From assembly GCA_030248065.1 (NCBI GenBank), contig JASAMV010007649.1, forward strand, positions 1 through 64,000: a stretch of DNA of 64,000 nt, written 5' to 3'. The position numbers and the translations under genes were made by a program. This stretch comes from Rhynchonema sp. JSB1_4 (Eukaryota > Nematoda > Chromadorea > Monhysterida > Xyalidae). Below, in pieces: positions 35,946-48,514 of this stretch. The number at the start of each line of letters is the position of its first letter. The stretch's first letter is position 1. Below the pieces are notes generated by a model. The model was given only the letters and a program-made list of their open reading frames with translations. It made no database searches and was not told where the DNA came from.

Positions 35946-38900
35946 ATGTCAACACCAAAAGTTGAAATCGTAGCACCGAACGGTCGCCAGTGCATTTGCC
36001 AGATCTGTACTTGTGGGTGAGTTCATACGAAGAAACCAGATATTATCACAAACGATTGTGCATTTTTGTGCTGAGCGAAAAGAAATTCAGAGTGACCCTG
36101 AACCAAGTGCATTCATGTTTTTTTCAGCAAGCATCGTTGTCCGCATAACGGTGGGGGCAATGTGAAGCACAGCGTGTTTGCGCGGGACTCCGATGCCGGC
36201 ATGGAAACGGGCACCGAATACAAAAAGGTCATTGCGTCCCTTCCAGAATCCATTTCGCATTTTTTGCTTTTGCTGAACGAACGGTGTTCTGAAGGACAAT
36301 ATTGAATACCGAAAAGAGAAATGAGCTTGTCCTTCCACTATTTTTGCAAACAGCCTTGCTCTCTGTTGTTTTGTAATTTTCATAATTGATTAACGTCAAG
36401 TTCAATATTGCTTTATGGGAGCGAAGCCATTTCCAATAAACCCGACTGGCCATGAAGCCATGTCCCTTGAACATGAATATGAGAGTCCTCCGAATCAATA
36501 CATACATACCTACCTAGTACCATTCCCAATTTTCTAATTTTCCAAAAAGCAACAACCAGTTCTGTGCCCACCTTCGGGCAGGTGTTCAAATACAATCCCA
36601 CTGAACTAACCCATTAGCATTTATTGCTGCAGTCATTCCACCCGAGCACTGGCCAAACCGCTGTGAGTCGACAACGCCCGCCGCAGCACAAGGCTGAATG
36701 GATGGTATGTACGTGTTCTGGTGCAAAAATCGCTTTTTTTCGTTTTCATTTTTAGTATAGTAATCTGAAATTATCTGGAGCCTATACGTATGTACCTTAG
36801 TTATTATTTGTGTTGAACAGGCGTTATTATTAAGTTCGAATAGGAGGTTCGCTTAACTTATATAGTGGCATCAATGCTGATGACATTTTGTCCAACCGGA
36901 ACTACATAGTTTGACAGTATGCCTTTGGTACGTTCATGAATGTTAACGCTACAAATTGGGCCCAGCCAGATCACAAACAAAGCTTTGTGACAACGTGAAC
37001 CATGAATTCAAATGTTTCAGTCGCAGAACGGCGAATTCGACGCGCATACGGTGGCGCGTGACGCGTTCCGTGCGTATGAACACGACGAAACGTGCAACGC
37101 GCGACAACAGAAGATTGTGCGACGCGACAACTTGCAGTGGTTGGGCGCGGATGATGGTGGTCATCAGTTTGGAACCACCACTGCGGTCAGTTTGGCAGTC
37201 GGTTCTATTCAGAGTGCTATCGGTATCGATTTTCGATAGACGAGGTTACAAAACGGCTCGCCTATAAGGTACACAATGGCATCTTGTGCAACGACGATTA
37301 CCCCCGTGAACCGCCAGTCTGAACTTCTACAGGTCAAAACTGGCACCGCTACCGGTAAATGCAAAAAGCGAAGAAGTTCGCAAACATATCAGTACCTGCA
37401 TGAATTTGTTATCGGTATACATATACCGTGTCCTATAAATGTCACACAGGACAACTACAAAGCGTACGAGCAACAACCGCCGAGGCCGAAGTCCACGGAC
37501 GGGATCCCGCCATCCGACCAGCAGGCAGCGGCAGCAGCGCGCAACAATTTGTTTCTCACGTCAGCTGGCGCTAAACGACACGTGACATCGCAGGCGCAGA
37601 AAACGGTTCGTCTTTTTTTTGGTCGTCACATATACTTTTTTCTCATTTTTAATGTTCGATCTCAGACTACCCGTCATGCGCATTTTTCGGGCTGTTCGAT
37701 ATTTGTCTTCAACTACGCACACACACACACGTCTCATCTTGTTCCCGTAATGAACCTCACACGCAGATATTTGATAACTTATACTTGTTCAGTATTATCG
37801 AGCGCGTATGTAGATAGGATTGCTACAATCCAGGCTTAATGCAAGACAGTAGCCTATCAGAACAGCCCAATGCTATTAGTTCTCGAACACAGAACTTCGT
37901 ACCCATAGCTGCCCAGGGACTCAACCTAACACCATGTAATCTCATGGCGTCATCATTGCTTTATAGTAAGTTGGATTACTCACAGTTAGTTGGTTGCGAT
38001 GGTAACCAAGGCACGCAGAGCTGAAGGTGTTCCATACTTGATAAGCTTTTGGTCGGCTAGTACGAGTAGGTAGTCTAGCTGCATGTTTCCGTCATTCAAG
38101 CGTGCAAATTAACGGTGCCTAGTACGGCGTCTGAATACCGTGTTTAAACAAGTCAATCCAGACGGAAATGACTGCTTATCTGCGTCCCTTTCGTAAGCCC
38201 AGTTTGAATGAGCAATTTGCCAGTGTGCCAATACAAGCGCAAAAGATAAGGACCAAACCCGGTTTCAAGGTTAAGGGCGAGTTGTTCTTTGATTCGTCAT
38301 GTTATAGAATTAAATTGACAGTGTCCGAAATCCGAAAGTGCGGTGTCAGATTAAACCTACGGGTCTGTCCCAGCCGCTAAGATCCCGTCCTCGGCCAATC
38401 CTGGCCATTATTTGTAGAAGTGTGAACTTGTATATGCAGGCAGTCAAGTGCTGTAAATCATTCCTCATCGCCTTCTGCCCATTAAATGTCACAATCAGGG
38501 TGATAAACCGTGTAACTTTCTCGCAGAACCTGGTACGACTCGGCAGCAGTGACTCGTTATCGGCCCGTCACAGCACATACGCACAACAGTACAAGACATT
38601 CGACGGAAGCGCCGAACGCACACGACCCATACGACATCAGGACGAGTGGAGACCGACAAAGGTGCGCGCTTCTTGTTGCATGAATGTGATTGTTGCAAGA
38701 AGACAAGATAAGTCCTGCATCCAAACATCCAGGACAGTCATACCAGTTCCAAAAGGTGCATTTATTACACTGAAGCAGGCAGCGACCGGTTCTACTTACA
38801 TATTTCCGATTCTGCGATTTTGTTCTGCTCTGATTGTGGGTGCCCTGTTCACTGTTAGTTAATTCTGGTGCCCGGAAAAGTGTGCATCGATAGCAGACGG

Positions 38901-41900
38901 GAGCGGTATATGGCCGTTCTAGATGTGGGTTCCAAGACTTTTCGTGGGGTTTCCAACACCGCTCGCATGCATGCATATTGCAGGACTCGAGCGGTGGTCA
39001 AGATTTCACTACAACAACATCGGCGGCGTACCTGAGCTCGACGACGAAGGGCGATCGGTACGAGCGACGCATTCCACCCGACTCCAACGCCTTCACTAAT
39101 CAGGGAGAGTTCGACGGACAGACCACCACTCACACCACATATCAATCGGGCGTCGGTGATCGATTCCCAGCCAAACGACCGGATGAATCTGAGGTCTGGA
39201 AAACCGACGGCCACATGGAATCGAAATCTGTGAACCGGTCGGACTACACTGCCACCAAAGGTGATCGGTACGACAAACGCGTGCCGCAGGACTCGAATAC
39301 ACTCAAGGGCGAAGGACAATTCGACTCGACGACGACCACGCGCGACGCCTTCAAAGAGGCCAAGGTGAGAGTAGCGCATTTATCAATGAGCCATACATGG
39401 CATTGTTGGGAAAGTAGCCACGTGGTTCACTCAAGTGCACACCATGTGCTGTCCAATACAGTATGTCCGAATAGATTACGGTTTTGTTCAGTCCGTTTCA
39501 TGGTTTATTCTGAAGGTTCTCTGAGCAAAAAATCTTTCGTTCAACATTTTGCTACCGCCATTCTTCAGCAGCAGTCTGTTGTCCGGTCCCAAAGACGTGG
39601 CAACTTGTGGCATTGCAGAACAGAAAGTACCCATGTACTTTGGTGACTTTAAAAAACAACGCAACTTTGCGCAAGACTAGTGACACGTTGCTGTATCGGC
39701 CCGTAACGCCTGACAGCTTAGGTGATCCGGGCCAATCGTCAGAGTTGAAATCACCGGGTGAACACCCCAAAATGCCACATGCTCCAAGAGACTAAAATTT
39801 AATAGTCCCATTGAAACATAAGGCAAATAACGTGCACTGGTCTTGCGCAAAGGCGTGCCCTCAAAGCACCTCACCGTCTGACCAATAACATTGGTACTTT
39901 TTGCTTCAATGCAGCTGTGAACGACAAGACACGCCATTATAAACTTTCACACGCAAAAGCGGTCCCACGAGGATTAGCAAGAGATTATAACAGCCAATCA
40001 GCGAACAGCTTACACGTAGAGCAGAGAAAAGACTGCGCGGTAGTTCGAATCACACGTCTATGTGTAAAATACACTGTAACAAATCTACACGCGGCACTGA
40101 ACCCGGTTCACTAATGATTCACAGCGAACATTATGACTGGAAACCATTTTTTTCCAGGGCGATCGCTACGATCGAGTCGTTCGAGGCGAATCAGATGTTT
40201 GGCGTCATGAGGGCGAGGACGCCGTCGACTACTCGACCACAAACCGACAGTCATTCGTCGAAGGAAAGGGTGACCGGTTCGACACTCAACGTCCGGGCTC
40301 ATCAGAGGTGTGGAAGACGGACGACCGTTTCGACGCGCATACGACCAACCGCGACAGTTACGTCGAAGGGAAAGGAGATCGATTTGCGGCGCAACGACCG
40401 GCCGATTCTGGTCACTGGAAACAGTCGGATGACGACAAGTTCGACGCGACTACCACGAACAACAGTGCCTTCAAACACACCAAAGGGGATCGGTATGATC
40501 GAGTGGTGAGGGGAGAGTCGGAGCAATGGAAGCACGACGGAGAGCAGATGGACGTCAAAACGACCAGCGGTGAAATGTACAAGGCTGGACAAGGCGAACG
40601 GTACGACAAAGTGGTCAGAGGCGAATCTGACGTTTGGAAACATGATGACACGACGACACCAGAAGCCACCACTACCAACAGAGAAGCATTCCAATCTACA
40701 AAAGGCGATCGATATGACAAGCGTGTGCCTCAAGACTCAGATATCATTCGCGGAGCCGGAGAGTTTGACGGGACGACAACCAATGCCAGTGCTTTTACTC
40801 ACACGAAAGGCGAGCGCTACGACAAAGTGGTCCGAGGCGAATCGAATCACTGGAAGACAGACGGAGAACAGTTTGACGCCAGAACCACAAAAGAAGAGGA
40901 CTACAGGGCGATGAAAGGCGAACGGTACGACGTGAAGCGACCGCAGGAGTCTGATCAATGGAAGAGCGGTGAGCAGTTTGATGCGACAACGACGAATGCC
41001 GACAGCTTCAAGCATGCCAAAGGAGATCGGTACGAAGCGGTCGTGAGAGGTGAATCGGATCACTGGAAACAGGATGGCGCCAAGCTTGACGATGTTACCA
41101 TGAACAGGCAAACATTCACTGCCACCACGGGCGAGCGCTATGATGTCAAACGACCGCAATCGTCGGATTATTGGAAGAACGAGGGTCAATTCGACGCGCG
41201 AACGTCAAACGCCGATGCATTCCAGCCAACGAAGGGTGAGCGCTACGATAGGGTCGTGCGTGGCGAGTCGGATCATTGGAAACAAGACGAAGCCAAGCTG
41301 GACGATACGACCGTGAACAAGGAGGCCTTTGTCGCAACAAAGGGGGATGGATACGAAGCAAAACGTCCGGAAGCGTCACAGCACTGGAAGACTGAAGACA
41401 AGTTTGACAGCCAAACCACAAACACAGAAGCTTTCAAGCACACGAAGGGCGACCGATACGATGCTGTTGTGAGAGGCGAATCAGATCACTGGAAGCAAGA
41501 TGGTGCTCGACTTGACGACGAGACCACAAACAGGAGCGCTTACACTGCCACTAAAGGTGATCGCTACGATACGAAACGGCCAGAGGCCTCAGATCACTGG
41601 AAGAACGAAGATCAGTTCGACGCAAGGACATCGAACACTGAAGCGTTCAAATTCACTCAAGGTGAGCGATACGACAAGGTCGTCAGAGGAGAAAGTGACC
41701 ATTGGAAGCAAGACGGCGCAAAGCTTGACGACACCACAATGAACAAGCAGGCTTTTATAGCAACAAAGGGCGAAAGATTCGATGTCAAGCGGCCGCAATC
41801 GTCGGATCATTGGAAAACTGAAGATCAGTTCGATGCTACAACCTCAAACAGAGAGGCCTTCAAAGCTACGCAAGGAGAGCGATATGACACAGTTGTGCGC

Positions 41901-44900
41901 GGGGAATCTGACCACTGGAAACAAGATGGTGGTCGACTAGACGACGAGACGACAAACAAACAAGCGTACACTGCCACGAAGGGTGATCGGTATGACGTTA
42001 AAAGGCCAGAAGCTTCTGATCACTGGAAGAATCAAGACCAGTTTGATGCCAGGACTTCGAACACCGAGGCATTCAAGCACAATCAGGGCGAACGGTACGA
42101 CAGAGTAATCCGTGGAGAAAGTGATCACTGGAAACATGACGGTGCAAAGTTTGATGATGCCACCATGAACAAACAGGAGCTCGTGGCTACAAAGGGCGAC
42201 CGTTACGATGTCAAAAGGCCTGAAGCATCGGATCATTGGAAGAGTCAAGATGAATTCGATTCCAGAACTTCGAACACGGAAGCTTTCAAAGCGACTAAAG
42301 GTGAACGGTACGACGCTGTTGTGCGTGGTGAGAGCGATCACTGGAAACACGATGGTGCAAAGTTTGATGATGCCACAATGAACAAACAGGAGCTCGTTGC
42401 TACAAAGGGCGAACGATACGACGTCAAAAGGCCCGAAGCATCGGATCATTGGAAGAGTGAAGATCAATTCGATGCCAGAACCTCGAATACGGAAGCTTTC
42501 AAAGCGACTAAAGGTGAACGCTACGACGCTGTTGTGCGTGGTGAGAGTGATCACTGGAAACATGATGGTGCAAAGTTTGATGATGCCACAATGAACAAAC
42601 AGGAGCTCGTTGCTACAAAGGGCGAACGTTACGACGTAAAAAGGCCTCAAGTATCGGATCATTGGAAGAGTGAAGATCAATTCGATGCCAGAACCTCGAA
42701 TACGGAAGCTTTCAAAGCAACTAAAGGTGAACGCTACGATGCTGTTGTCCGCGGTGAGAGCGATCACTGGAAACATGATGGTGCAAATAAGCCACAATAA
42801 CAAACAGAGAGCTCTCCAGCGAACGATCACTGGACCCATAAAAATTTTCCACCAACACTCAAAACAAAACCAACAACAACTGGAAACATGATGGTGCAAC
42901 GTTTGATGATACCACCATGAACAAACAGGAGCTCGTGGCCACAAGAGGTGACCGTTATGATGTCAAAAGGCCCGAAGCATCGGATCATTGGAAGAGTCAA
43001 GATCAGTTCGATTCCACAACCTCGAACACGGAAGCTTTCAAAGCGACTAAAGGTGAACGCTACGACGCTGTTGTGCGTGGCGAGAGTGATCACTGGAAAC
43101 ATGATGGTGCAACGTTTGATGATACCACCATGAACAAACAGGAGCTCGTGGCCACAAGAGGTGACCGTTATGACGTCAAAAGGCCCGAAGCATCGAATCA
43201 TTGGAAGAGTCAAGATCAATTCGATGCCAGAACCTCGAATACGGAAGCTTTCACAGCGACTAGAGGTGAACGCTACGATGCTGTTGTGCGTGGTGAGAGC
43301 GATCACTGGAAACACGATGGTGCAACGTTTGATGATACCACCATGAACAAACAGGAGCTCGTGGCCACAAGAGGTGACCGTTATGATGTCAAAAGGCCCG
43401 AAGCATCGGATCATTGGAAGAGTGAAGATCAATTCGATGCCAGAACCTCAAATACGGAAGCTTTCAAAGCAACTAAAGGTGAACGTTACGATGCTGTTGT
43501 GCGCGGTGAGAGCGATCACTGGAAACATGATGGTGCAACGTTTGATGATACCACAATGAACAAACAGGAGCTCGTGGCTACAAGGGGCGAACGTTACGAC
43601 GTTAAGAGGCCTCAAGCATCGGATCACTGGAAGAGTGAAGATCAATTCGACGCCAGAACCTCGAACACGGAAGCTTTCAAAGCGACTAAAGGTGAACGCT
43701 ACGATGCTGTTGTGCGCGGTGAAAGCGATCACTGGAAACATGACGGGGCCAAGTTTGATGACGCTACAATGAACAAGAAAGCTTTCGTTGTCGTAAAAGG
43801 AGAACGATATGACACAAAACGGCCCCAATCGTCAGACCACTGGAAGAATCAAGATCAATTCGATGCACGGACTTCCAACACTGAAGCTTTCAAGCACACT
43901 CAGGGAGAGCGCTATGAAAAGGTGGTCCGCGGTGAAAGTGACCACTGGAAACAAGATGATGTCCGCCTCGAAGATGCGACTATAAATAAGCAATCCTACA
44001 CTGCCACAAAGGGTGATCGCTATAAAACAAAGCGACCAGAAGCATCTGATCACTGGAAGCACGAAGAAAAGTTCGACGCACGGACGACCAACATGGAAGC
44101 CTTCACGATAACGAAAGGTGATCGTTACGACACTGTTGTTCGCGGCGAGAGCGATCACTGGAAACAAGACGGTGCCAAAATTGATGACGGCACTACAAAC
44201 AGATCATCGTACACAGCAACCAAGGGAGAGCGGTACGACGTCAAACGGCCACAAGAGTCGGACCAGTGGAAGACAGATGAACGGTTTGACGATAACACCA
44301 CCAACAAGACAGCATTTGCTGCGATGCGCGGCGAGCGATACGATACTGTGGTGCGTGGTGCTTCCGACCACTGGAAACAAGATGGTGCCGTGATGGACGA
44401 CGCCACTACCAACAAATCAGCCTACACAGATGCAAAGGGTGAACGTTATGAAACTAAGATACCGACTGAGTCTGACCAGTGGAAGACAGATGAGCGGTTT
44501 GACGACCGCACAACCAACAAGACGACATTTGCTGAGATGAAAGGCGAACGCTACGATAGAGTGGTGCGCGGGGAATCGGAGCATTGGAAACAAAACGGGA
44601 GCAGTTTTGATGCTTCGACTACCAACAAAGACAACTATACAGCCACCAAAGGAGATCGATATGATATGAAGAAACCCCAAGAATCTGATCAATGGAAGAC
44701 CGAAGAGCACTTTGATGACAGCACCACAAACAAGACCACGTTTGCTGCGATGAAGGGAGAGCGTTATGATCGAGTGGTCAGAGGCGAATCGGACCACTGG
44801 AAGCAAGACGCTCCACACGAAACGACCACCACAAACAAGGAATCGTTCAAAAATGTGCAAGGGGATCGATGTGAGAAGAAAGTGCCTCAAGATTCAAACT

Positions 44901-47710
44901 CTCTCCGTGGAGACGGCAAATTGGACTACGGAACCACGAATCAAGAAACATACAAGGGTGGTCAAGGAGAGCGGTATGAAAAAGTGATCAGGGGCGAGTC
45001 TGACCATTGGAAAACAGCGGATGCCGACGATCGAACCACAACAAACAAGGTAACCTTCAAACCGGTGAAAGGTGACCGCTACGAGAAGAAAGTGCCACAA
45101 GATTCAGATGCCTTGCTCGGCGACGGTGTTCATGACATGGCCACAACTAATCAAGAAGCATTCAAGGGCGGCAAGGGCGAACGTTGCGATACTGTGGTCA
45201 GAGGATCTTCGGAACATTGGAAGACTGCAAACGGATCAACAGATTCAGATCGTCCGATGACAACCAGTAAGGCAACGTTTAAACCGGTGAAAGGCGAGCG
45301 ATTCGACAAGAAAGTTCCGAAAGACACGTTGCGTGGCGACGGAATCATGGACCTGGCAACGACCAATCAGACCGACTTCAGGGGCGGCCAAGGTGAACGT
45401 TATGACCGTGTAGTTCAAGAAGCTGGTCATACCTGGATGGCAAACGGCAGTGACAGCACTGACAATGGGATAACCACAAACAAAGCCACATTCCGACCAG
45501 TGAAGGGAGATAGGTTTGAGAAGAAAGTGCCACAGGATTCTGACGCCCTGCGAGGTGATGGAAGTCTGAACATGTCGACAACGAACAGAGAGTCGTTCAA
45601 GGGAGGCAAAGGCGAACGCTACGATAAGATTGTTCGTGGATCATCGGACCACTGGAAGACTAGTGAAGTTGGAGCCACGGATGCTGCAGAAACAACAACG
45701 AACCAAGCAACATTCACAACAATGAAAGGCGAACGGTTCGACAAGAAGATTCCACAGGATTCAAACACCCTCCGTGGCGACGGCAGTTTCCAGGGAATGA
45801 CAACAAATCAAGCAGACTTCAAAGGCTCGACCAAAGGTGAACGACACGAAAAGATCGTCCGCGGAGAGTCTGATCACTGGAAGCACGACGGACAGAAATT
45901 TGATGATGGAAGACAGAAATGGAATGCAGATGGCCCCATTCGAGGCGATCGCTACCCGACCAAACGCCCGGAAGACACGAAAAACATGCTGGCAGATACT
46001 GGTAGTGGATTTCAAGCAACAACCACAAATCGAGCAACATATGCACAGCCAGCGGCAGGTGAGAGGACGCGAGTAGCCCCCGCCAGAAGAGACAGTTCTG
46101 GAGCGCTGAAGTCAACAGGCGCATTTGAGCACACGACCGTATCTCGGGTGACCTACCGACCCCATCAGGGAGGCCAAGGAGCGACGCGCCGCATGGTGCA
46201 AAGTTACCACGAATCGGTCAACCATGCTCAGGGCTCGCCAGTAATTGAAAAGCGAAACGGGAACAACAATTGTAAGTCTCCTTATTGGCGGCATATGAAA
46301 TAGGAACCAATAAGTTGCATAGAATGAAATTTGGTGATCGGATCAGATATGCCCTCGTCAAATGAGGCTTTTGGTACATAATTGTTGATATTTGTTCACG
46401 CGTTCAGTTTTGAGGTACAAATTCAATATTAGTCATCTGTGAACAACTCTGACGCTGATCAAAGTTCGTGGGATCAGATAATGCCGCAATTTTCTTCACT
46501 GAAGAGAGTATGGTCATCGAGATCATGACCTTGGTATTGGTCACGATGGGCGAGATCAAACTTGGTGATCGGTCCGATACAGTTCATAGTCACGTGTATG
46601 TCAAGGCTATTTTGAGGTTTACAGATGCCACTCCACTAATTCAAACCAGCGTAAACGTTGTTCCCAGATCAAAAATAAGCAACGGCTGGTCGAAAAATAG
46701 GGGCATCAGTAAATCGAAAATACCTATAACGCAAAAAGTCACATCACCAAGGTGGGACTCGACCGTTCACCAGTTTGATGACGTGTGTACTTGCTTGACT
46801 TTGCATTTCTGTGCCGAGTACATCCCTAAAATGTTTCCAGTGGGGACTCCTGTCCGGACGCAAACCACCAGCGGTCAGCAATCCGTCAGTTTCGTTGATG
46901 GCAGCAGCAGTGTGCAGTTGGCTGACAGCGAGTCGGTGATGTCGCATGATTCGCTCAACGTCAGTCCCAGAGTAGCACGACGTGGATTTTCCAACGGTTA
47001 GAAGTTTATTTGTTATTTATCTATTTAGTTTAGTAACGGGCATCAAGCAGGATATCACTATCGTGTTTGATTAAATCATGATTTGTGCATTTGTTTCAGA
47101 ATTGTAAACCAATCGTCACTCATTAATTTCAGCACAGACAACATCCTCCAGTTACGGTGGCTCCAAATCTACGGCTACCACGCCGACAAAGCACGTTGTC
47201 TCGGCAGCCAACTTGCAACGAAACAGCTCACACTGGGGAAATTTATTCTCATCTGATCAGACGATGGATTTCAGGTACGTAGTGCATAGTAACATCGTTT
47301 AACCTGAGAACTGTTTTGAGCACTGGCAAAACTGGCGAATTCAAAGCCGAGGATTTGAAGTGTAAAAAAGGATAATAATGTGATGTCAGTGAAACCATGT
47401 ATGCAAACGTTGAACAACGAACCAAATCTCGACAACCATGTTAAAGGAAACCCACTTGATGTTTACAGTAATCGATTCTTGTCACTTGACTCATAAAAAC
47501 ATATTTTAAATCAAACATTACAGCACCACAAATCGTCAAGCATTCGGTGGCATACGAGTCGCAGCTCAACCATGTTACGCCGGTCAGCTAATTGACAGCG
47601 TGCAACACGGTTTCCGACCAACGTCACGCTACATGTTTTCTCATGACAGAAAAGGACATAAGTATTACATACCTGTGATTGGCACAGAGGATCGATCGCA
47701 AATGAGTTGA
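35946..47710 (+). CDS. SAXO: Giant SAXO (FAM154/STOP-like) microtubule-associated repeat protein
   Basis: SAXO proteins bind and stabilise axonemal microtubules through short repeated modules. Exons: 35946-36016, 36128-36227, 36633-36704, 37021-37185, 37450-37605, 38527-38661, 38984-39364, 40158-46271, 46841-46996, 47133-47274 and 47524-47710, all phase-consistent except for one break in exon 8. The N-terminus carries the family signature CICQICTCGKHRCPHN, matching the cysteine-rich start of vertebrate SAXO1/2. About 360 residues of non-repetitive and early repeat sequence lead into about 58 units of about 35 residues. Two types alternate: GDRYDVKRPxxSDHWK...FDxxTxN and GERYDxVVRGESDHWK...xDDxTxNK. 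Late units revert to KKVPQDSDxLRGDG...TTN. The final exons close with STTNRQAFGG and YYIPVIGTEDRSQMS. Total length is about 2,560 residues, against roughly 400-475 in vertebrates. A frame shift with stops at 42798-42841 interrupts exon 8 and is probably an assembly fault. Confidence 0.8.
38984..46271 (+). repeat. Tandem array of ~35-aa SAXO modules (about 58 units)
   Basis: Each unit starts with G(D/E)R(Y/F). Types A (KRPxxSDHWK) and B (VVRGESDHWK) alternate, so the higher-order period is 71 residues or 213 bp. Units at both flanks are diverged: a PQDSNTLKGEG style in exon 7 and again in 44.8-45.8 kb. Units from about 42.1 to 43.8 kb are nearly identical at the DNA level with an exact 213-bp spacing. 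That pattern points to recent expansion or gene conversion in the centre and older units at the edges. The antisense frames of up to 335 codons over this region are shadows of the array. Confidence 0.9.
42781..42880 (+). other. Frame break inside the SAXO repeat array
   Basis: The reading frame used from 40158 meets a stop at 42798-42800, and the frame used after 42881 has a stop at 42839-42841. The phrase TGGAAACATGATGGTGCA starts at 42768 and again at 42881, only 113 bp apart instead of 213. The sequence between looks like a normal unit with small errors (GCCACAAT-AACAAACAG, then GAGCTC) followed by a jump. No GT-AG intron restores the frame convincingly. Confidence 0.7.
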
Positions 47711-48514
47711 CGTTGTGATTAATTTTCAAGCTTCTCGATCGAAGGGTTTGTGATTTACGCATTTTGTCGTTTGTCTTGGTTACTGAACGTTGTTGTTCGA
47801 GTATGAAATTTATAAAAAAATTTCAATTGTTCAATGGTTGTCAAATACGTTACTGTTCCGTTACTTTCCTGCTTTAATCGTATTATTTTACGTTGAAACA
47901 CAGTGTGTTCACTTATTTACAATTATTTTTCAAAAAGAAGTTCCCGTTTCAACTTTCAATATGGTGGAAAAGAACCTTTTAGCTGCATTTCCGCAGCTAC
48001 AGTTTTGGTGATATCTGTGTGTATATATGTACCTACTCATGCTTTCTCAATTTGTAGTCAATTTGAACTAGCGGAATAGATAGCGAACATAGATACTACA
48101 TTACTATGAAATCCAGCAAGTTACTACCACAGGTTGCAGCTAGCTAGCTTTTACACGTTGGTCGTTCTGTACATGCAGTGTTTTCTACGATTCACTGGTG
48201 AGATTTTAGGTGAACTGTTGAACTCACCGTTTTCCTTCTTGATTGTTCGCCAGTGATCTTGCGTGGAACTTTCAAATGTATTATAACAGACGACAGGATA
48301 AACGAATAAACAATGTACCGAAATCAGTTTTATTATGAACCGCAATCACGCCAAAATAAATAATTCCCTGAGAAAACAAGAAATCTGCGTGTCAAATGTT
48401 GTGGTGATTCCTGAGAAGTTACACTTATAAGGAAAGCCTGGAAATAACTATGGGTATGATACTCCAATGAATGAGAGAATACAAAAGGTAGGTACTGTGT
48501 ACAAAACGGCTTAT
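47711..48514. other. Convergent 3' intergenic spacer
   Basis: This lies between the stop of the SAXO gene (+) and the stop of the chitinase gene (-). It is AT-rich, with no recognised gene, and should hold both 3' untranslated regions. Confidence 0.4.

Noticed and set aside
41937..42944. 335-codon minus-strand frame, and similar antisense frames to 46.3 kb
   Set aside because: They are shadows of the SAXO repeat array; the plus-strand frame has the family signature and consistent splicing.
38984..46271. CRISPR-like array
   Set aside because: The repeats are coding, in frame and 213 bp in period with no unique spacers, in a eukaryotic gene.
40308..46303. Two separate repeat-protein genes
   Set aside because: Both frames are the same module array with one short damaged segment, and flanking exons join only as one gene.
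46468..46840. Plus-strand open frame upstream of the SAXO exon at 46841
   Set aside because: It is intron read-through; the exon proper starts after the TTTCCAG acceptor at 46840 in the phase required by the previous exon.
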